NCBI RefSeq assembly: GCF_003268885.1
Contig: NZ_QLSX01000008.1
Coordinates: 147,428 to 211,427, forward strand
Reading direction: 5' to 3'
DNA from: Onishia taeanensis
GTDB lineage: Bacteria; Pseudomonadota; Gammaproteobacteria; Pseudomonadales; Halomonadaceae
Length of the DNA stretch: 64,000 bases
The position numbers were made by a program, and so were the translations under genes. A model generated the notes under the pieces. It was given only the letters and a program-made list of their open reading frames with translations. It was not told the origin of the DNA and ran no database searches. Below are positions 20,601-28,351 of the stretch, piece by piece (position 1 is the first letter of the stretch; every line of letters begins with the position of its first letter).

Positions 20601-21756
20601 GGAACGCAGCGCCGTCGGCCATCTGATCGCCGGCGGCCAGGCGCTCTCACCCGACAAGCTGCGCCCGGCACTCGAAGCGCTGGCCGACGAGCACGCCGGC
20701 GATGGAGCTCAAAGAGTTACGGTGCAGGACGCTCCCGAGCCCGATGCCACGCCGGTGGAACTCGCCAGCGACGACACGCCGCTCGGTGAGGCCCGCGCGC
20801 CCACCCGGGCGATCCGCGAGCACTGGTGGATCGCCAGCTACTCGGCGCTGCGCACAGGCGCCACCCCGGATGAGGACAATACAGAAGCCAGCGCCGAGGC
20901 GGGGCCGTCGCCCGAGCCCACCACCGCCGATGAGGCGACGGCCATGGAGGTGATCCACGAGCCCTTCGATGCCAACGCCGCCACGGTGAGCGAAGGCTCG
21001 CTTCACCGCTTCCCCCGCGGGCCCTCTGCAGGCACCTTCCTGCACGGCCTGTTGGAATGGGCCGGCGAGGAAGGCTTCGCCAAGGTAGCCGAGGACGCCG
21101 AGCTGCGCACCGACACCCTGGCCCGGCGCGCCAACCGTCGCGGCTGGGAAGGCCAGATCGCCGCACTCGAACAGTGGCTGCCGGAGCTTTTGACCACGCC
21201 GCTGCCAGTGCCGGATTCAGGCGATGGAGAGGCCGCGCCGCTGCGCCTGGATGCCCTGGACGGCGCTACCGACTACCGCGTCGAGCTGGAATTCTGGTTC
21301 GCCGCCCACAAGGTGAATACGCGCAAGCTGGACGCCCTCGTAAGCGCTCGCACACTCGACGGGCGACCACGGCCGGCGCTCGAGCCCGACACGCTGAACG
21401 GCATGCTCAAGGGCTTTATCGACCTAGTGGTGGAACATGAGGGGCGCTTCTATGTGCTCGACTGGAAGTCCAACCACCTGGGTGCCGACGATGCCGCCTA
21501 CACCGAGGCGGCGATGGCCGATGCCGTACTCGAGAAGCGCTATGACGTGCAGTACTGCCTCTACCTGCTGGCCCTGCACCGGCTGCTCAAGGCCCGGCTG
21601 CCGGACTACGATATCGAACGCCACCTGGGCGGGGCGCTCTACGTCTTCCTGCGCGGCACCCGTGCGCCCTCCCGCGGCGTGCACGCCGAACGCCCGCCAA
21701 GCGAGCTGATCCTCGCGCTCGATGCCCTGTTCAGTGCCGAGGAGGCCACCGCATGA
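17671..21756 (+). CDS. recB: RecBCD enzyme subunit RecB (helicase-nuclease)
   Basis: A 1361-residue 3'-5' helicase and nuclease, ~180 residues longer than the E. coli protein. The Walker A motif ASAGTGKT is at about residues 30-37; motif II/III is VDEFQDTDP followed by LLIGDPKQAIYAFRGADIHTY; motif V/VI lies near VTIHKSKGLEYPLV. The C-terminal nuclease keeps its catalytic set: GFIDLVV with Asp1251 and LDWKSN with Asp1264 and Lys1266. Two species-specific insertions explain the extra length. One, around residues 105-170, encodes a REP-like palindrome. The other, at 500-539, is a fivefold 8-residue repeat (SAASGADK/SAASGAEN) exactly between motifs II and III. Frame and catalytic motifs are intact, so the enzyme is probably active. 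Confidence 0.95.
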   Translation: MTMTEAMQAAETPRLDPVALPLTGSRLIEASAGTGKTFTIALLYLRLVLGPRNEDDAASFPRPLTPPEILVVTFTNAATQELRDRIRARLVEAAEAFQPTDKDGEPGADQSGGPMPGMASVAPREGFTAPPQRPDTGPNLNQTGDLFAEPAVDNSAPEDKAPSDEKPSSDPLLALRDSYPRESWPTCARRLRLAAEWMDEAAVSTIHAWCHRMLREHAFDSGSLFALEMSLDQSEMDLEIARDYWRSFYYDLDPEALQIVARYWTTPDTLNDTAGRLRTHAAALPVAPPPFEALANYREQRAAALAEFKAPWPAWLDELEALLEAAAKRKAFNGQKLNARSRANWLAALRDWANDPELAKPALTDAAWKRLTPEGIAEIWKEDPVPNLPALEALEALPDQLAELPDPFADLLAHTVHWMAARRETVQRRRAELGPDDLLHRLDAAFAGEAGKTLAARIREQFPVALVDEFQDTDPVQYRLFDRVYRLAENRGGVDDSETSAASGADKSAASGAENSAASGAENSAASGADKSAASGADKSAVLLIGDPKQAIYAFRGADIHTYLQARRDTAGRHVTLGTNFRSATPMVEAVNRVFEHAEQSEAGAFLFRRGDDNPVPFAPVNANGRKDALVRLGAPQPALTLWHLDAEDALSKSAYLHELAGRCATEMASLLREGQAGQTGFIQTNTQQDGALKPLAPSDLAVLVNNAGEARAIRGALLARGIRSVYLSDKEGVFETEAAAELEMWLAACAAPDDERSLRAALATPSLGLSLAELDALNGGPQQDELAWEARVMQFRDYHRQWQRRGVLPMLHRLLADFAVPGRLLAVPEGERRLTDLLHLGELLQEASTEIDGEHALLRFLAESRAHPQAQSDTHRLRLESDADLVQVVTIHKSKGLEYPLVFLPFIAAFRPVKAGDLPLRWHDDDGYLCLTLSADEATLARADHERLGEDLRKLYVALTRARHATWLGLAPLEAMERSAVGHLIAGGQALSPDKLRPALEALADEHAGDGAQRVTVQDAPEPDATPVELASDDTPLGEARAPTRAIREHWWIASYSALRTGATPDEDNTEASAEAGPSPEPTTADEATAMEVIHEPFDANAATVSEGSLHRFPRGPSAGTFLHGLLEWAGEEGFAKVAEDAELRTDTLARRANRRGWEGQIAALEQWLPELLTTPLPVPDSGDGEAAPLRLDALDGATDYRVELEFWFAAHKVNTRKLDALVSARTLDGRPRPALEPDTLNGMLKGFIDLVVEHEGRFYVLDWKSNHLGADDAAYTEAAMADAVLEKRYDVQYCLYLLALHRLLKARLPDYDIERHLGGALYVFLRGTRAPSRGVHAERPPSELILALDALFSAEEATA
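18003..18063. repeat. REP-like palindromic repeat inserted in frame in recB
   Basis: CGGAGG at 18003 pairs with CCTCCG at 18058. Inside lies CGATGCC/GGCATCG around a 6-nt loop (18011-18030), then GCGCCC and AGCGCC boxes. This is the design of a dispersed palindromic element, encoding residues ~112-131 of RecB, where homologues have no matching sequence. Its repeat status in the genome is inferred. Confidence 0.6.
19168..19287 (+). repeat. Five tandem 24-bp in-frame repeats in recB
   Basis: Five consecutive 24-bp units, each with the core TTCGGGCGCT, encode SAASGADK, SAASGAEN, SAASGAEN, SAASGADK and SAASGADK, followed by a partial SA. Units differ at only a few bases, so the expansion is recent. 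The core also occurs inverted at 18135-18144 and in recD at 21807-21854. Confidence 0.95.
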
Positions 21757-24017
21757 TGCCGACATTTTCCAACACCTCCCCGGTCAATACCGACGCCCCG
21801 GAGACCGCGCTGATTCAAGCGCCCGAAAACGCGCTTATTAGAGCGCCCGAAAACGCGCTGGCCGATCACGCGGTGCTGTTCGCCCTACTCGACCGCTGGG
21901 TGGAGCGCGGCTGGCTGCGCTCGCTGGACCGCGCCTTCGCCGCCTTCCTGCATCGCGAGGCGAACCGAGAAAGCAGGGAGAATAACGGAAACACGGTAAG
22001 TGAGGCCTCACCTCTGCTATTACTGGCGGCGGCGCTGGCCAGCCACCAGCTCGGCCGCGGCCATGTCTGCCTGGACCTGGCCCAGACGCTGGCCACCCCG
22101 GACCTGGCACTCTCGCTGCCGCCGGAAGGCGACAGCCTGGACGACCCGCCGCCGCTGCCCAGCCGGGTGATGGCCGCGCTGGACCTCGACGCCTGGCGCG
22201 CGGCGCTGGCCCAGCCCGAGTTGGTGGCCGAAGGCCCCGGCAGCACCCCGCTGGTACTCGCCGGCAGCCGAGAGCGCCCACGGCTCTACCTACGCCGCTA
22301 CTGGCAGCACGAGCAGGATATTCACAGCCGGATCGTTGCCCGGCTCGGTGGAACGGATAACGACGACGCCCCGGACGCGGCCCGCCTACGCCCGATTCTC
22401 GACGCGCTTTTTCCCGAGCCGACACAGCCCGCACCCCTCGACTGGCAGAAGGCCGCCTGCGCCCTGGCCGGCCGCTCGCGCTTCGCGGTAATCACCGGCG
22501 GCCCCGGCACCGGCAAGACCACTACCGTGGTGCGCCTGCTCGCCCTGCTTCAGGCGCTGGCGTTCGGTGAAGACGAACAGGCCCTGCGCATCCGCCTGGC
22601 CGCCCCCACCGGCAAGGCCGCCGCCCGGCTCAACGAGTCCATCGCCGGCCAAGTGGCCAGGCTCAACCTCAACGGATTGGCCGACGATCCCGAGCGGCTG
22701 CGTGAGGTGATTCCCAAGGAGGTTTCCACCCTGCACCGGCTGCTCGGCTCGCGCCCCGACACCCGCCGCTTTCGCCACGACCGCCACAACCCGCTGCCGC
22801 TGGACGTGCTGGTGGTGGACGAGGCCTCGATGGTGGACGTAGGCATGATGGCCGCGATGCTCGAGGCGCTGCCGCCCCGGGCACGGCTGGTGCTGCTGGG
22901 TGACAAGGACCAGCTCGCCTCGGTGGAGGCCGGCTCGGTGCTCGGCGATCTGTGCGCCCGGGCCGAGGGCGGCCACTACACCCCGGCCACCGCTGAGTGG
23001 CTAGCCAAGGCCACCGCTGAGTGGCTAGCCAAGGCCACCGGCCAACCGCTGCCAAGCGACACCCTGGACGCCAACGGCCAGCCGCTGGACCAGGCCATCG
23101 CCATGCTGCGCGTCAGCCACCGCTTCACCGCCGAGAGCGGCATCGGCCAACTGGCCGCCGCGATCAACCTGGAAGCCGAGCCCGCCCCCAAGCGCCGCGC
23201 CATCACTGAGGCGCTAAGCGCCGGCTTTGCGGACCTCTCGCACCTGAAGCTTGCCGCCGACGACGAGCGCAGCCTGGCCCGCCTGGCGGTGACCGGCTAC
23301 CCCGAGCGTTTTCCCAATGCCGGCCAGGGCCGCATACATCGCGGCGAAACGCTGCCGCCCCCAGTGGGCTATCGCCACTTCCTGAGCGTGATGGCCGAGC
23401 GGCGCCCGGCGGATGACGCGGAACAGGAACAGTTCGATGCTTGGGCCCGCGCCGTGCTGGCGGCCCACGGCCACTTCCAACTGCTGTGCGCGCTGCGCCG
23501 CGGCCCCTGGGGCGTGGAAGGCTTGAACGAGCGAGTGCGCCAGGCGCTGGAGCGGGAGAAACTGATCGACAGCCAGGATGGCCGCCAGCGTTGGTACCCC
23601 GGCCGCCCGGTGCTCGTCACCAAGAATGACTACGGCCTGGGGCTGATGAACGGCGATATCGGCATCACCCTGGATATGCCGCGTCCAAGCGCCGCGAATG
23701 GCGAAACCAACCGCCGCCTGCTGCGGGTGGCCTTCCCCGCCGGTGATGGCACCGACCGCATCAAGTGGGTACTACCCTCGCGCCTGCAAGCGGTGGAGAC
23801 GGTATTCGCGATGACGGTGCACAAGTCCCAGGGCTCGGAGTTCACCCACGCCGCCCTGGTGCTGCCCGACGCGCCGAATCCCATCCTCACCCGGGAGCTG
23901 GTCTACACCGGCATCACCCGCGCCCGCCACTGGCTGACGCTGTTGGAAACCGGCCGCGGCCAGTTGATGGACGCGGCGCAAAGGAGAGTGATGCGAGTGA
24001 GTGGGTTGGGGAGCTGA
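21753..24017 (+). CDS. recD: RecBCD enzyme subunit RecD (5'-3' helicase)
   Basis: A 754-residue superfamily-1B helicase; E. coli RecD has about 608. Walker A is GGPGTGKTTT near residue 250, Walker B/motif II is VVDEASMVD, and the C-terminal motifs read MTVHKSQGSEFTHAALVLP and ELVYTGITRARHWL. Length is increased by an N-terminal 8-residue duplication (ALIQAPEN, ALIRAPEN), by a perfect duplication ATAEWLAK at residues 412-427, and by variable linkers. The ATG overlaps the recB stop (ATGA). It supplies fast 5'-3' unwinding and regulates RecB nuclease. Downstream DNA falls sharply in GC, so recD marks the left edge of an island. Confidence 0.95.
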   Translation: MMPTFSNTSPVNTDAPETALIQAPENALIRAPENALADHAVLFALLDRWVERGWLRSLDRAFAAFLHREANRESRENNGNTVSEASPLLLLAAALASHQLGRGHVCLDLAQTLATPDLALSLPPEGDSLDDPPPLPSRVMAALDLDAWRAALAQPELVAEGPGSTPLVLAGSRERPRLYLRRYWQHEQDIHSRIVARLGGTDNDDAPDAARLRPILDALFPEPTQPAPLDWQKAACALAGRSRFAVITGGPGTGKTTTVVRLLALLQALAFGEDEQALRIRLAAPTGKAAARLNESIAGQVARLNLNGLADDPERLREVIPKEVSTLHRLLGSRPDTRRFRHDRHNPLPLDVLVVDEASMVDVGMMAAMLEALPPRARLVLLGDKDQLASVEAGSVLGDLCARAEGGHYTPATAEWLAKATAEWLAKATGQPLPSDTLDANGQPLDQAIAMLRVSHRFTAESGIGQLAAAINLEAEPAPKRRAITEALSAGFADLSHLKLAADDERSLARLAVTGYPERFPNAGQGRIHRGETLPPPVGYRHFLSVMAERRPADDAEQEQFDAWARAVLAAHGHFQLLCALRRGPWGVEGLNERVRQALEREKLIDSQDGRQRWYPGRPVLVTKNDYGLGLMNGDIGITLDMPRPSAANGETNRRLLRVAFPAGDGTDRIKWVLPSRLQAVETVFAMTVHKSQGSEFTHAALVLPDAPNPILTRELVYTGITRARHWLTLLETGRGQLMDAAQRRVMRVSGLGS
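21807..21854. repeat. Two 24-bp tandem repeats near recD start, same family as in recB but inverted
   Basis: Two 24-bp units encode ALIQAPEN and ALIRAPEN. Each contains AGCGCCCGAA, the reverse complement of the recB repeat core TTCGGGCGCT, and the wider 18-bp match is 16 of 18 to the recB unit in reverse complement. Confidence 0.9.
22986..23033 (+). repeat. Perfect 24-bp tandem duplication inside recD
   Basis: Two identical 24-bp copies encode ATAEWLAK twice, residues 412-427, between helicase motifs. The period matches the other recB/recD repeats but the sequence is unrelated. Confidence 0.95.
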
Positions 24018-24318
24018 TGAGCATCGGCTCCCTTATTAATGTCACGGACGCGACTCGCATTCTAGTCATCGGTGGAAACTCAATGGTGAGACCGCTCGTT
24101 TCATTGGCACATCCCCAAACGCTCATGTATTCATTTGGATATGTTCATACTGTAAGTGTTTACTTGGATTGTAACTGGCTGCTTATGAACACGAACACCG
24201 CGGGATGCGGCTGTGCTTGCTCAGGTATACTCAGTGATGACGCATATGCTCTTGATAGGCTTTGCCTTTATAGAGTGAAGAACTTGCTTGTCTAAAGACC
24301 TAAAATTCATGAGGGAAT
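24018..24318. other. AT-rich spacer after recD
   Basis: GC drops abruptly here. An open frame from 24016 to 24295, overlapping the recD stop, would encode a 92-residue Cys-rich peptide (MSIGSLINVTDATRILVIGG at its start) with no family resemblance and no good ribosome site. I do not call it a gene. Nothing else recognisable is present; it is the probable left junction of the island. Confidence 0.5.
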
Positions 24319-24696
24319 ATGAAGCATATAAAAATTTGCATCATTTGTTTTTGTCTTTCATTCTCACATTTTTCAAATGCGCAGCAGTTTGAAACAGGAA
24401 ATGGATTGATATCTGCTTGCAAAAAAGCAGAGGCATATATGGATGGGGAGAATGTCCAAGATTACATATCTGCTGCATGGTGTGTAGGTATCGTGCAAGG
24501 CACAAAGAATGTCTTAGCCGCAGTATCTCAGTCTATCCCAGAAAGGCAGTATGCCGTTTGCCTTCCAGATAGGGTTACTAAAGCTCAAGCAGTTCGAGTA
24601 GTTAATGATTACCTTGAAAGGAATTCGGATATTCTTCACCTTCCTCCTTCAATACTGATAACTTATGCTTTGAGAGAAGCGTATCCATGTGACTGA
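24319..24696 (+). CDS. Rap1a/Tai-family immunity protein, secreted
   Basis: A 125-residue protein with a clear Sec signal peptide (KICIICFCLSFSHFSNA, cleaved near residue 21). The mature part has the Rap1a/Tai pattern: a G-L-x-x-x-C block (FETGNGLISACKK), a central W-C-V-G-I-V-x-G, then CLPDRVTKAQAVRVVNDYL and a C-terminal ALREAYPC, with paired cysteines for disulfides. Family members neutralise periplasmic type VI secretion amidase effectors or act as related inhibitors. GAGGGA precedes the ATG. Base composition is far more AT-rich than recD. No cognate effector or secretion gene is nearby, so it is an orphan immunity gene, or has another role. Confidence 0.7.
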   Translation: MKHIKICIICFCLSFSHFSNAQQFETGNGLISACKKAEAYMDGENVQDYISAAWCVGIVQGTKNVLAAVSQSIPERQYAVCLPDRVTKAQAVRVVNDYLERNSDILHLPPSILITYALREAYPCD

Positions 24697-24724
24697 TTTT
24701 GGGTTTTATAACATGTGGGTCTAT

Positions 24725-24757
24725 GGCCAGAGTCGCACATGGTGCACTCTGGCCTGT
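24725..24757. terminator. Hairpin between convergent immunity gene and gajB
   Basis: GGCCAGAGT/ACTCTGGCC forms a 9-bp stem, and GCAC/GTGC extends it inward with one bulged base and an ATG loop. TGTCATTT follows on the plus strand. It probably ends transcription from both convergent genes. Confidence 0.7.
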
Positions 24758-24760
24758 CAT

Positions 24761-26593
24761 TTAAAAATCAGTAAGGAATCTAGATACCCTTCTTCTTCGT
24801 ACATCTCCCCACGGCATGGTTCGACTACTTGGCCATGTTACATATAGCCATCTCTTGGACCGCGTAAATGCTACATACATGTTGTTTTTTTCTTGCTCAA
24901 TTTCTATGCCACCAGCTCTGACTGCTCGGTAATCGGGGAATGTTTCATCATCAGTGCCCAAGACAAAAACGATGTCAAACTCTTGGCCTTTCATTGTGTG
25001 AATCGTGCTAAGGGTTATGCCAGAGTGCTGTGCAAGAGGGTGCGTTTGGCCGAGTGCCATGGAGTTTTTGAACTGTAGAAGAGACGTGCTATTAGAGTTC
25101 TTTGCATAGTTAATCCAATGCTTTTCTAGCTCGTCTAAGTCATTAAAGAGCATAGCTTTCTCATCTTCATCCGCTAGCTCCAGATCTTCTTTTATTGCGC
25201 GAATAAGTTGCTTTAAGTTTTTTCCTTCTTCATTTAGGTTGTACGCAAGATCGATGGCTGACTTTAAATCATTCCTGTCTGTAAGCACGGCGATGTCTTC
25301 TGCCGCGTCTAGGGTTTCGTTTGTTGTACCCAAGGCATGGCTCAGCTTGGTCTTATGTAGTTTGTCCTTAGGATTGAGGCGAACTCGTAACGCCATATCA
25401 AAAACTTTCATTGCGGAGGACTCGAATTTTACTGCGCCGGGAGTCATCTTATAATAAAAGTCTAAAGTTAAATTTGATAGCTCATTTTCTAATGATTTGA
25501 AGAGGTATTTGTTTCTTGCAAGAATCGCTATTCTTTCAGCTGTGATGCTGCCTTCTATATCTTCGTGTTTTTTTAATTGAATAAGCTCGTGGATTTTGTT
25601 GGCGATCCAGCTTGCTTCATCAAATTCATTGTTGAAGCACTTGAGTTCGAAAATTCCTTCCTTTACTACGTTTTCGACATGCTCAGCTTCTGGAACAATC
25701 TTTTGAGCGGCCTCTAAAACCCTTTTTGATGATCGGAAGTTTTCATTTAGCTCAACTATTGCAGGCTGGTAATCATCAACAAATAACTCGTTCATATATT
25801 TGGCCGATGAGCCGTTAAAATGAAAAATTGATTGGTTGGGATCGCCAACCAGCATAATATTATCAAAGCCGTCGTCAGCTATAACTTTCAAGACTTGATA
25901 TTGCGCGTTGTTTAAGTCTTGAGCTTCATCAACACATATGGCATAGAAACTCCTTCTATACATCGAGGAAAGTTTCGGAAAATCTGTCAGGAGCTTGAAT
26001 GCATAGAGAAGAATGTCATCGAAATCTAAAGCGTTTTGAGAGCGAAGAATTCCTTGGTAGCTCTTGTAGAGCAGGATTAAATTTTGGTTGTCGGTATGGT
26101 TCTCAAAGTCTTCGTCATCAATAAGGTCCCTCTTTACCTTCGAGATGAAGGAAAGAGCTTTGAATTTGAAGTCTCTTTTTTCTTTTTCGTTCTTTTCTAC
26201 GTATTTCAATGCATAGGTTGGTATTTCTTCTATGGCTTGCTCTATCAGCTCCATCCTATCCGCATTATCTTCAAAAATGTGCGGCATCCCAGAAAAGCCA
26301 AGAAGATTACCATGGCTTTCTAGGATCGATTGACAAAAACCATGAAATGTACCGATAAAAGCTCTTGACTCAATGTCATCGATTTCATTAAGGCGCTGTT
26401 TGATTTCGGCACCGGCCTTATTGGTAAAAGTCAAAGCAAGAACTTTCTTTTTTGTTTTGCTTAAGAGGTGTCTCAGCCGTTCGGTCAAAACCCTCGTTTT
26501 ACCACTGCCCGCGCTAGCCTTTACGTACAGAGGGCCATTTTCTGCATATACTACTGAGTACTGCTTTTCTGAAAGCTCAATTGTTTTTTTCAT
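24761..26593 (-). CDS. gajB: Gabija anti-phage protein GajB (UvrD/Rep-like helicase)
   Basis: A 610-residue superfamily-1A helicase. The Q-motif region is at the N-terminus; Walker A is ASAGSGKTR at residues 26-34, motif II CVDEAQDLNNAQ, motif III LVGDPNQSIFHFNGS, motif IV LNENFRSSKRVLEAAQ, motif V/VI TIHTMKGQEFDIVFV and NNMYVAFTRSKRWLYV. In Gabija, GajB senses DNA ends and works with the GajA nuclease to degrade or nick phage DNA. It starts 3 bp after the gajA stop, so the pair is one transcription unit, and it is as AT-rich as gajA. It is longer than the ~500-residue Bacillus GajB, but domain order is normal. A housekeeping Rep/UvrD is less likely given the partner. Confidence 0.9.
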   Translation of the reverse strand: MKKTIELSEKQYSVVYAENGPLYVKASAGSGKTRVLTERLRHLLSKTKKKVLALTFTNKAGAEIKQRLNEIDDIESRAFIGTFHGFCQSILESHGNLLGFSGMPHIFEDNADRMELIEQAIEEIPTYALKYVEKNEKEKRDFKFKALSFISKVKRDLIDDEDFENHTDNQNLILLYKSYQGILRSQNALDFDDILLYAFKLLTDFPKLSSMYRRSFYAICVDEAQDLNNAQYQVLKVIADDGFDNIMLVGDPNQSIFHFNGSSAKYMNELFVDDYQPAIVELNENFRSSKRVLEAAQKIVPEAEHVENVVKEGIFELKCFNNEFDEASWIANKIHELIQLKKHEDIEGSITAERIAILARNKYLFKSLENELSNLTLDFYYKMTPGAVKFESSAMKVFDMALRVRLNPKDKLHKTKLSHALGTTNETLDAAEDIAVLTDRNDLKSAIDLAYNLNEEGKNLKQLIRAIKEDLELADEDEKAMLFNDLDELEKHWINYAKNSNSTSLLQFKNSMALGQTHPLAQHSGITLSTIHTMKGQEFDIVFVLGTDDETFPDYRAVRAGGIEIEQEKNNMYVAFTRSKRWLYVTWPSSRTMPWGDVRRRRVSRFLTDF

Positions 26594-26596
26594 AGT

Positions 26597-28351
26597 TCAA
26601 TGCCCCTGCTGTAGAGTCCGTTCAATCATTTCCATGAGTTCAACAACTTTTTCGGGAAGTTGTTTTTCGCTATCCACAATCTGATAGGCTACAGCTGGTC
26701 CATAGCGAGTCTTTTCTGATGTCATTTTCTCATATAGCTCTTGCGAAGAATAGCCTTCGATTTCTTCTAGCCTTGTGGCTTCCCTCGCTTCCCTATGTTG
26801 CTCGCTGTGGTAAAAGTCAAAAGAAGCGATTGCTTTTCTTACCTCAGCTTCATATCCGCCAGCTAATATTTCTTTTTCAAAGTCGTTTCCATCTTCCACG
26901 AAAACAACGTGCTGCCCAATATCTCCCTCTTTGCCTATTTTTTTCAAGGCTTTTTGCACAGACTGCTTGGCATCGGCTTCAGCGTCACTAAAAATCATCC
27001 AAGGGATGTTCATTCCCTCAGAAAACCTGAGAAATGGTAAGTAAGCCGTGTGACTCGAAACTGATACGAAATCTACGCCTCTTTCAATGCTCTCATATCC
27101 AAAATATTTTTTGAAAAATATTGGTAATGCTTGCTCTTCTGTCTCGCCTTCAGCAAAGACGAGGAGCTTTGAGAAAAACATCTCGCCCCGAGTGTTGATC
27201 ACTTGTCTGTATATTTTTCTGGTGTCTTCATCAGTTAAGCCTTTAAGGTTTATCTTTCCGCAGTGTACCGTGTGGTCTTTATATAAGCTTCTTATATTGC
27301 TTAAGGACGAAGAGGCTGTGACATATGGTGAGTGCGTCGAGATAATTTTTTGCCCTTTTATACTGTGTATTTGTCCGAACAACTTTTTTTGGGCGTTGGG
27401 GTGTAAATGTGCTTCAGGCTCTTCGATGGCAAGGATTGGAAGGAAAACACCTGACGAAGCTTGGTAGTTTCTCTCTAGCAACTGTATAAAGGCCTTCAGA
27501 GTTAAGAGCGATGACCAGCTCCTTGTCCCCATGCCGTGATACTCCATGGAAAAGCTGTCTTGACTATCTGAGTAATATATAGTCATTCCTTTTCCCAGGT
27601 CGCGAAGCTTCTTCGTAAAGGGTGTTAGCTCGACGCCAGAACTGTCTCCATCCATAGCTGAGTTAAGCTCTTGCAAGCTGCTTTTTAACCCCTTCAATAT
27701 TTCACTGTTGTCAACGGTTTTTTCATTCAGCTCTGCTATTTGATCCTCTATCTCTTGAATGCTCTCTTCAGTGTACTCTACTTTAGAAAGCATCTTACCT
27801 ATGTAAGAGCTTTTTAGTCTTGTATCTTCTAGGATGTCCCTTTGAGCATCCATATAGAAGAATGGGAGCTCGTCTAGCCGAAAAGAGGTCTTTTTTCCTT
27901 TGGGTTTTTCATACCAGTACCCACTTTCATCATGGAAACTTGGCCAGTCTGGCAATATAGAATGAGTTGTTTGATAGCTATTGCTTGCCTCATCGAGTTC
28001 GACGCATGCTCGTAACGGAACATAGCTTCTGGTCCCGTCAGTTTTAATTCTTTCTGTTCCAAATACTATCTCCCAATCTTCATCGAAGTCATCTTGTTGC
28101 TGGTCGGTATCACTTACTGGGGCTATGAGTAAGTCAATCGTTATCTTTTCGATGGTGGAGGAGTCTTTGATATAAAAATCGTCTTGGGATATGGAAGCTC
28201 TTGCCCCGGTTGCAAGCTGTATGGCTCTAAGAAGTGATGTCTTTCCAGTGTTGTTCATCCCAGTAAGGACGGTTGTTCTTTCTAGTTCTACCTCTATATT
28301 CTCTATGCCTCGAAATCCACGTACTCGCACTGTCTTAATTAATACACTCAT
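26597..28351 (-). CDS. gajA: Gabija anti-phage protein GajA (OLD-family ATPase-TOPRIM nuclease)
   Basis: A 584-residue protein, the usual GajA size. The N-terminal ABC-type ATPase has Walker A GMNNTGKTS at residues 31-39. Two long helices around residues 190-250 form a coiled coil. The Walker B region LAIEEPEAHLHPNAQKKL and H-loop IISTHSPYVTA follow. The C-terminal TOPRIM nuclease begins KLLVFAEGETEEQALPIFF, with the metal-binding Glu, and contains IFSDAEAD and VFVEDGNDFEKEIL. Nucleotide binding holds GajA DNA nicking off until infection depletes nucleotides. I start at 28351 because GGAGG lies 5 bp upstream; the open frame extends 16 codons further without support. AT-rich composition suggests transfer. 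Confidence 0.92.
   Translation of the reverse strand: MSVLIKTVRVRGFRGIENIEVELERTTVLTGMNNTGKTSLLRAIQLATGARASISQDDFYIKDSSTIEKITIDLLIAPVSDTDQQQDDFDEDWEIVFGTERIKTDGTRSYVPLRACVELDEASNSYQTTHSILPDWPSFHDESGYWYEKPKGKKTSFRLDELPFFYMDAQRDILEDTRLKSSYIGKMLSKVEYTEESIQEIEDQIAELNEKTVDNSEILKGLKSSLQELNSAMDGDSSGVELTPFTKKLRDLGKGMTIYYSDSQDSFSMEYHGMGTRSWSSLLTLKAFIQLLERNYQASSGVFLPILAIEEPEAHLHPNAQKKLFGQIHSIKGQKIISTHSPYVTASSSLSNIRSLYKDHTVHCGKINLKGLTDEDTRKIYRQVINTRGEMFFSKLLVFAEGETEEQALPIFFKKYFGYESIERGVDFVSVSSHTAYLPFLRFSEGMNIPWMIFSDAEADAKQSVQKALKKIGKEGDIGQHVVFVEDGNDFEKEILAGGYEAEVRKAIASFDFYHSEQHREAREATRLEEIEGYSSQELYEKMTSEKTRYGPAVAYQIVDSEKQLPEKVVELMEMIERTLQQGH

Noticed and set aside
18742..20622. A 626-codon open frame on the minus strand opposite recB
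   Set aside because: It lies entirely antisense to conserved recB helicase motifs. Its translation is Gly/Gln/Val/Arg-rich without family motifs, as expected of a GC-rich shadow frame.
24016..24295. Possible 92-residue Cys-rich small protein overlapping the recD stop
   Set aside because: No ribosome site, no similarity and odd composition; treated as junction sequence. It would need expression or conservation evidence.
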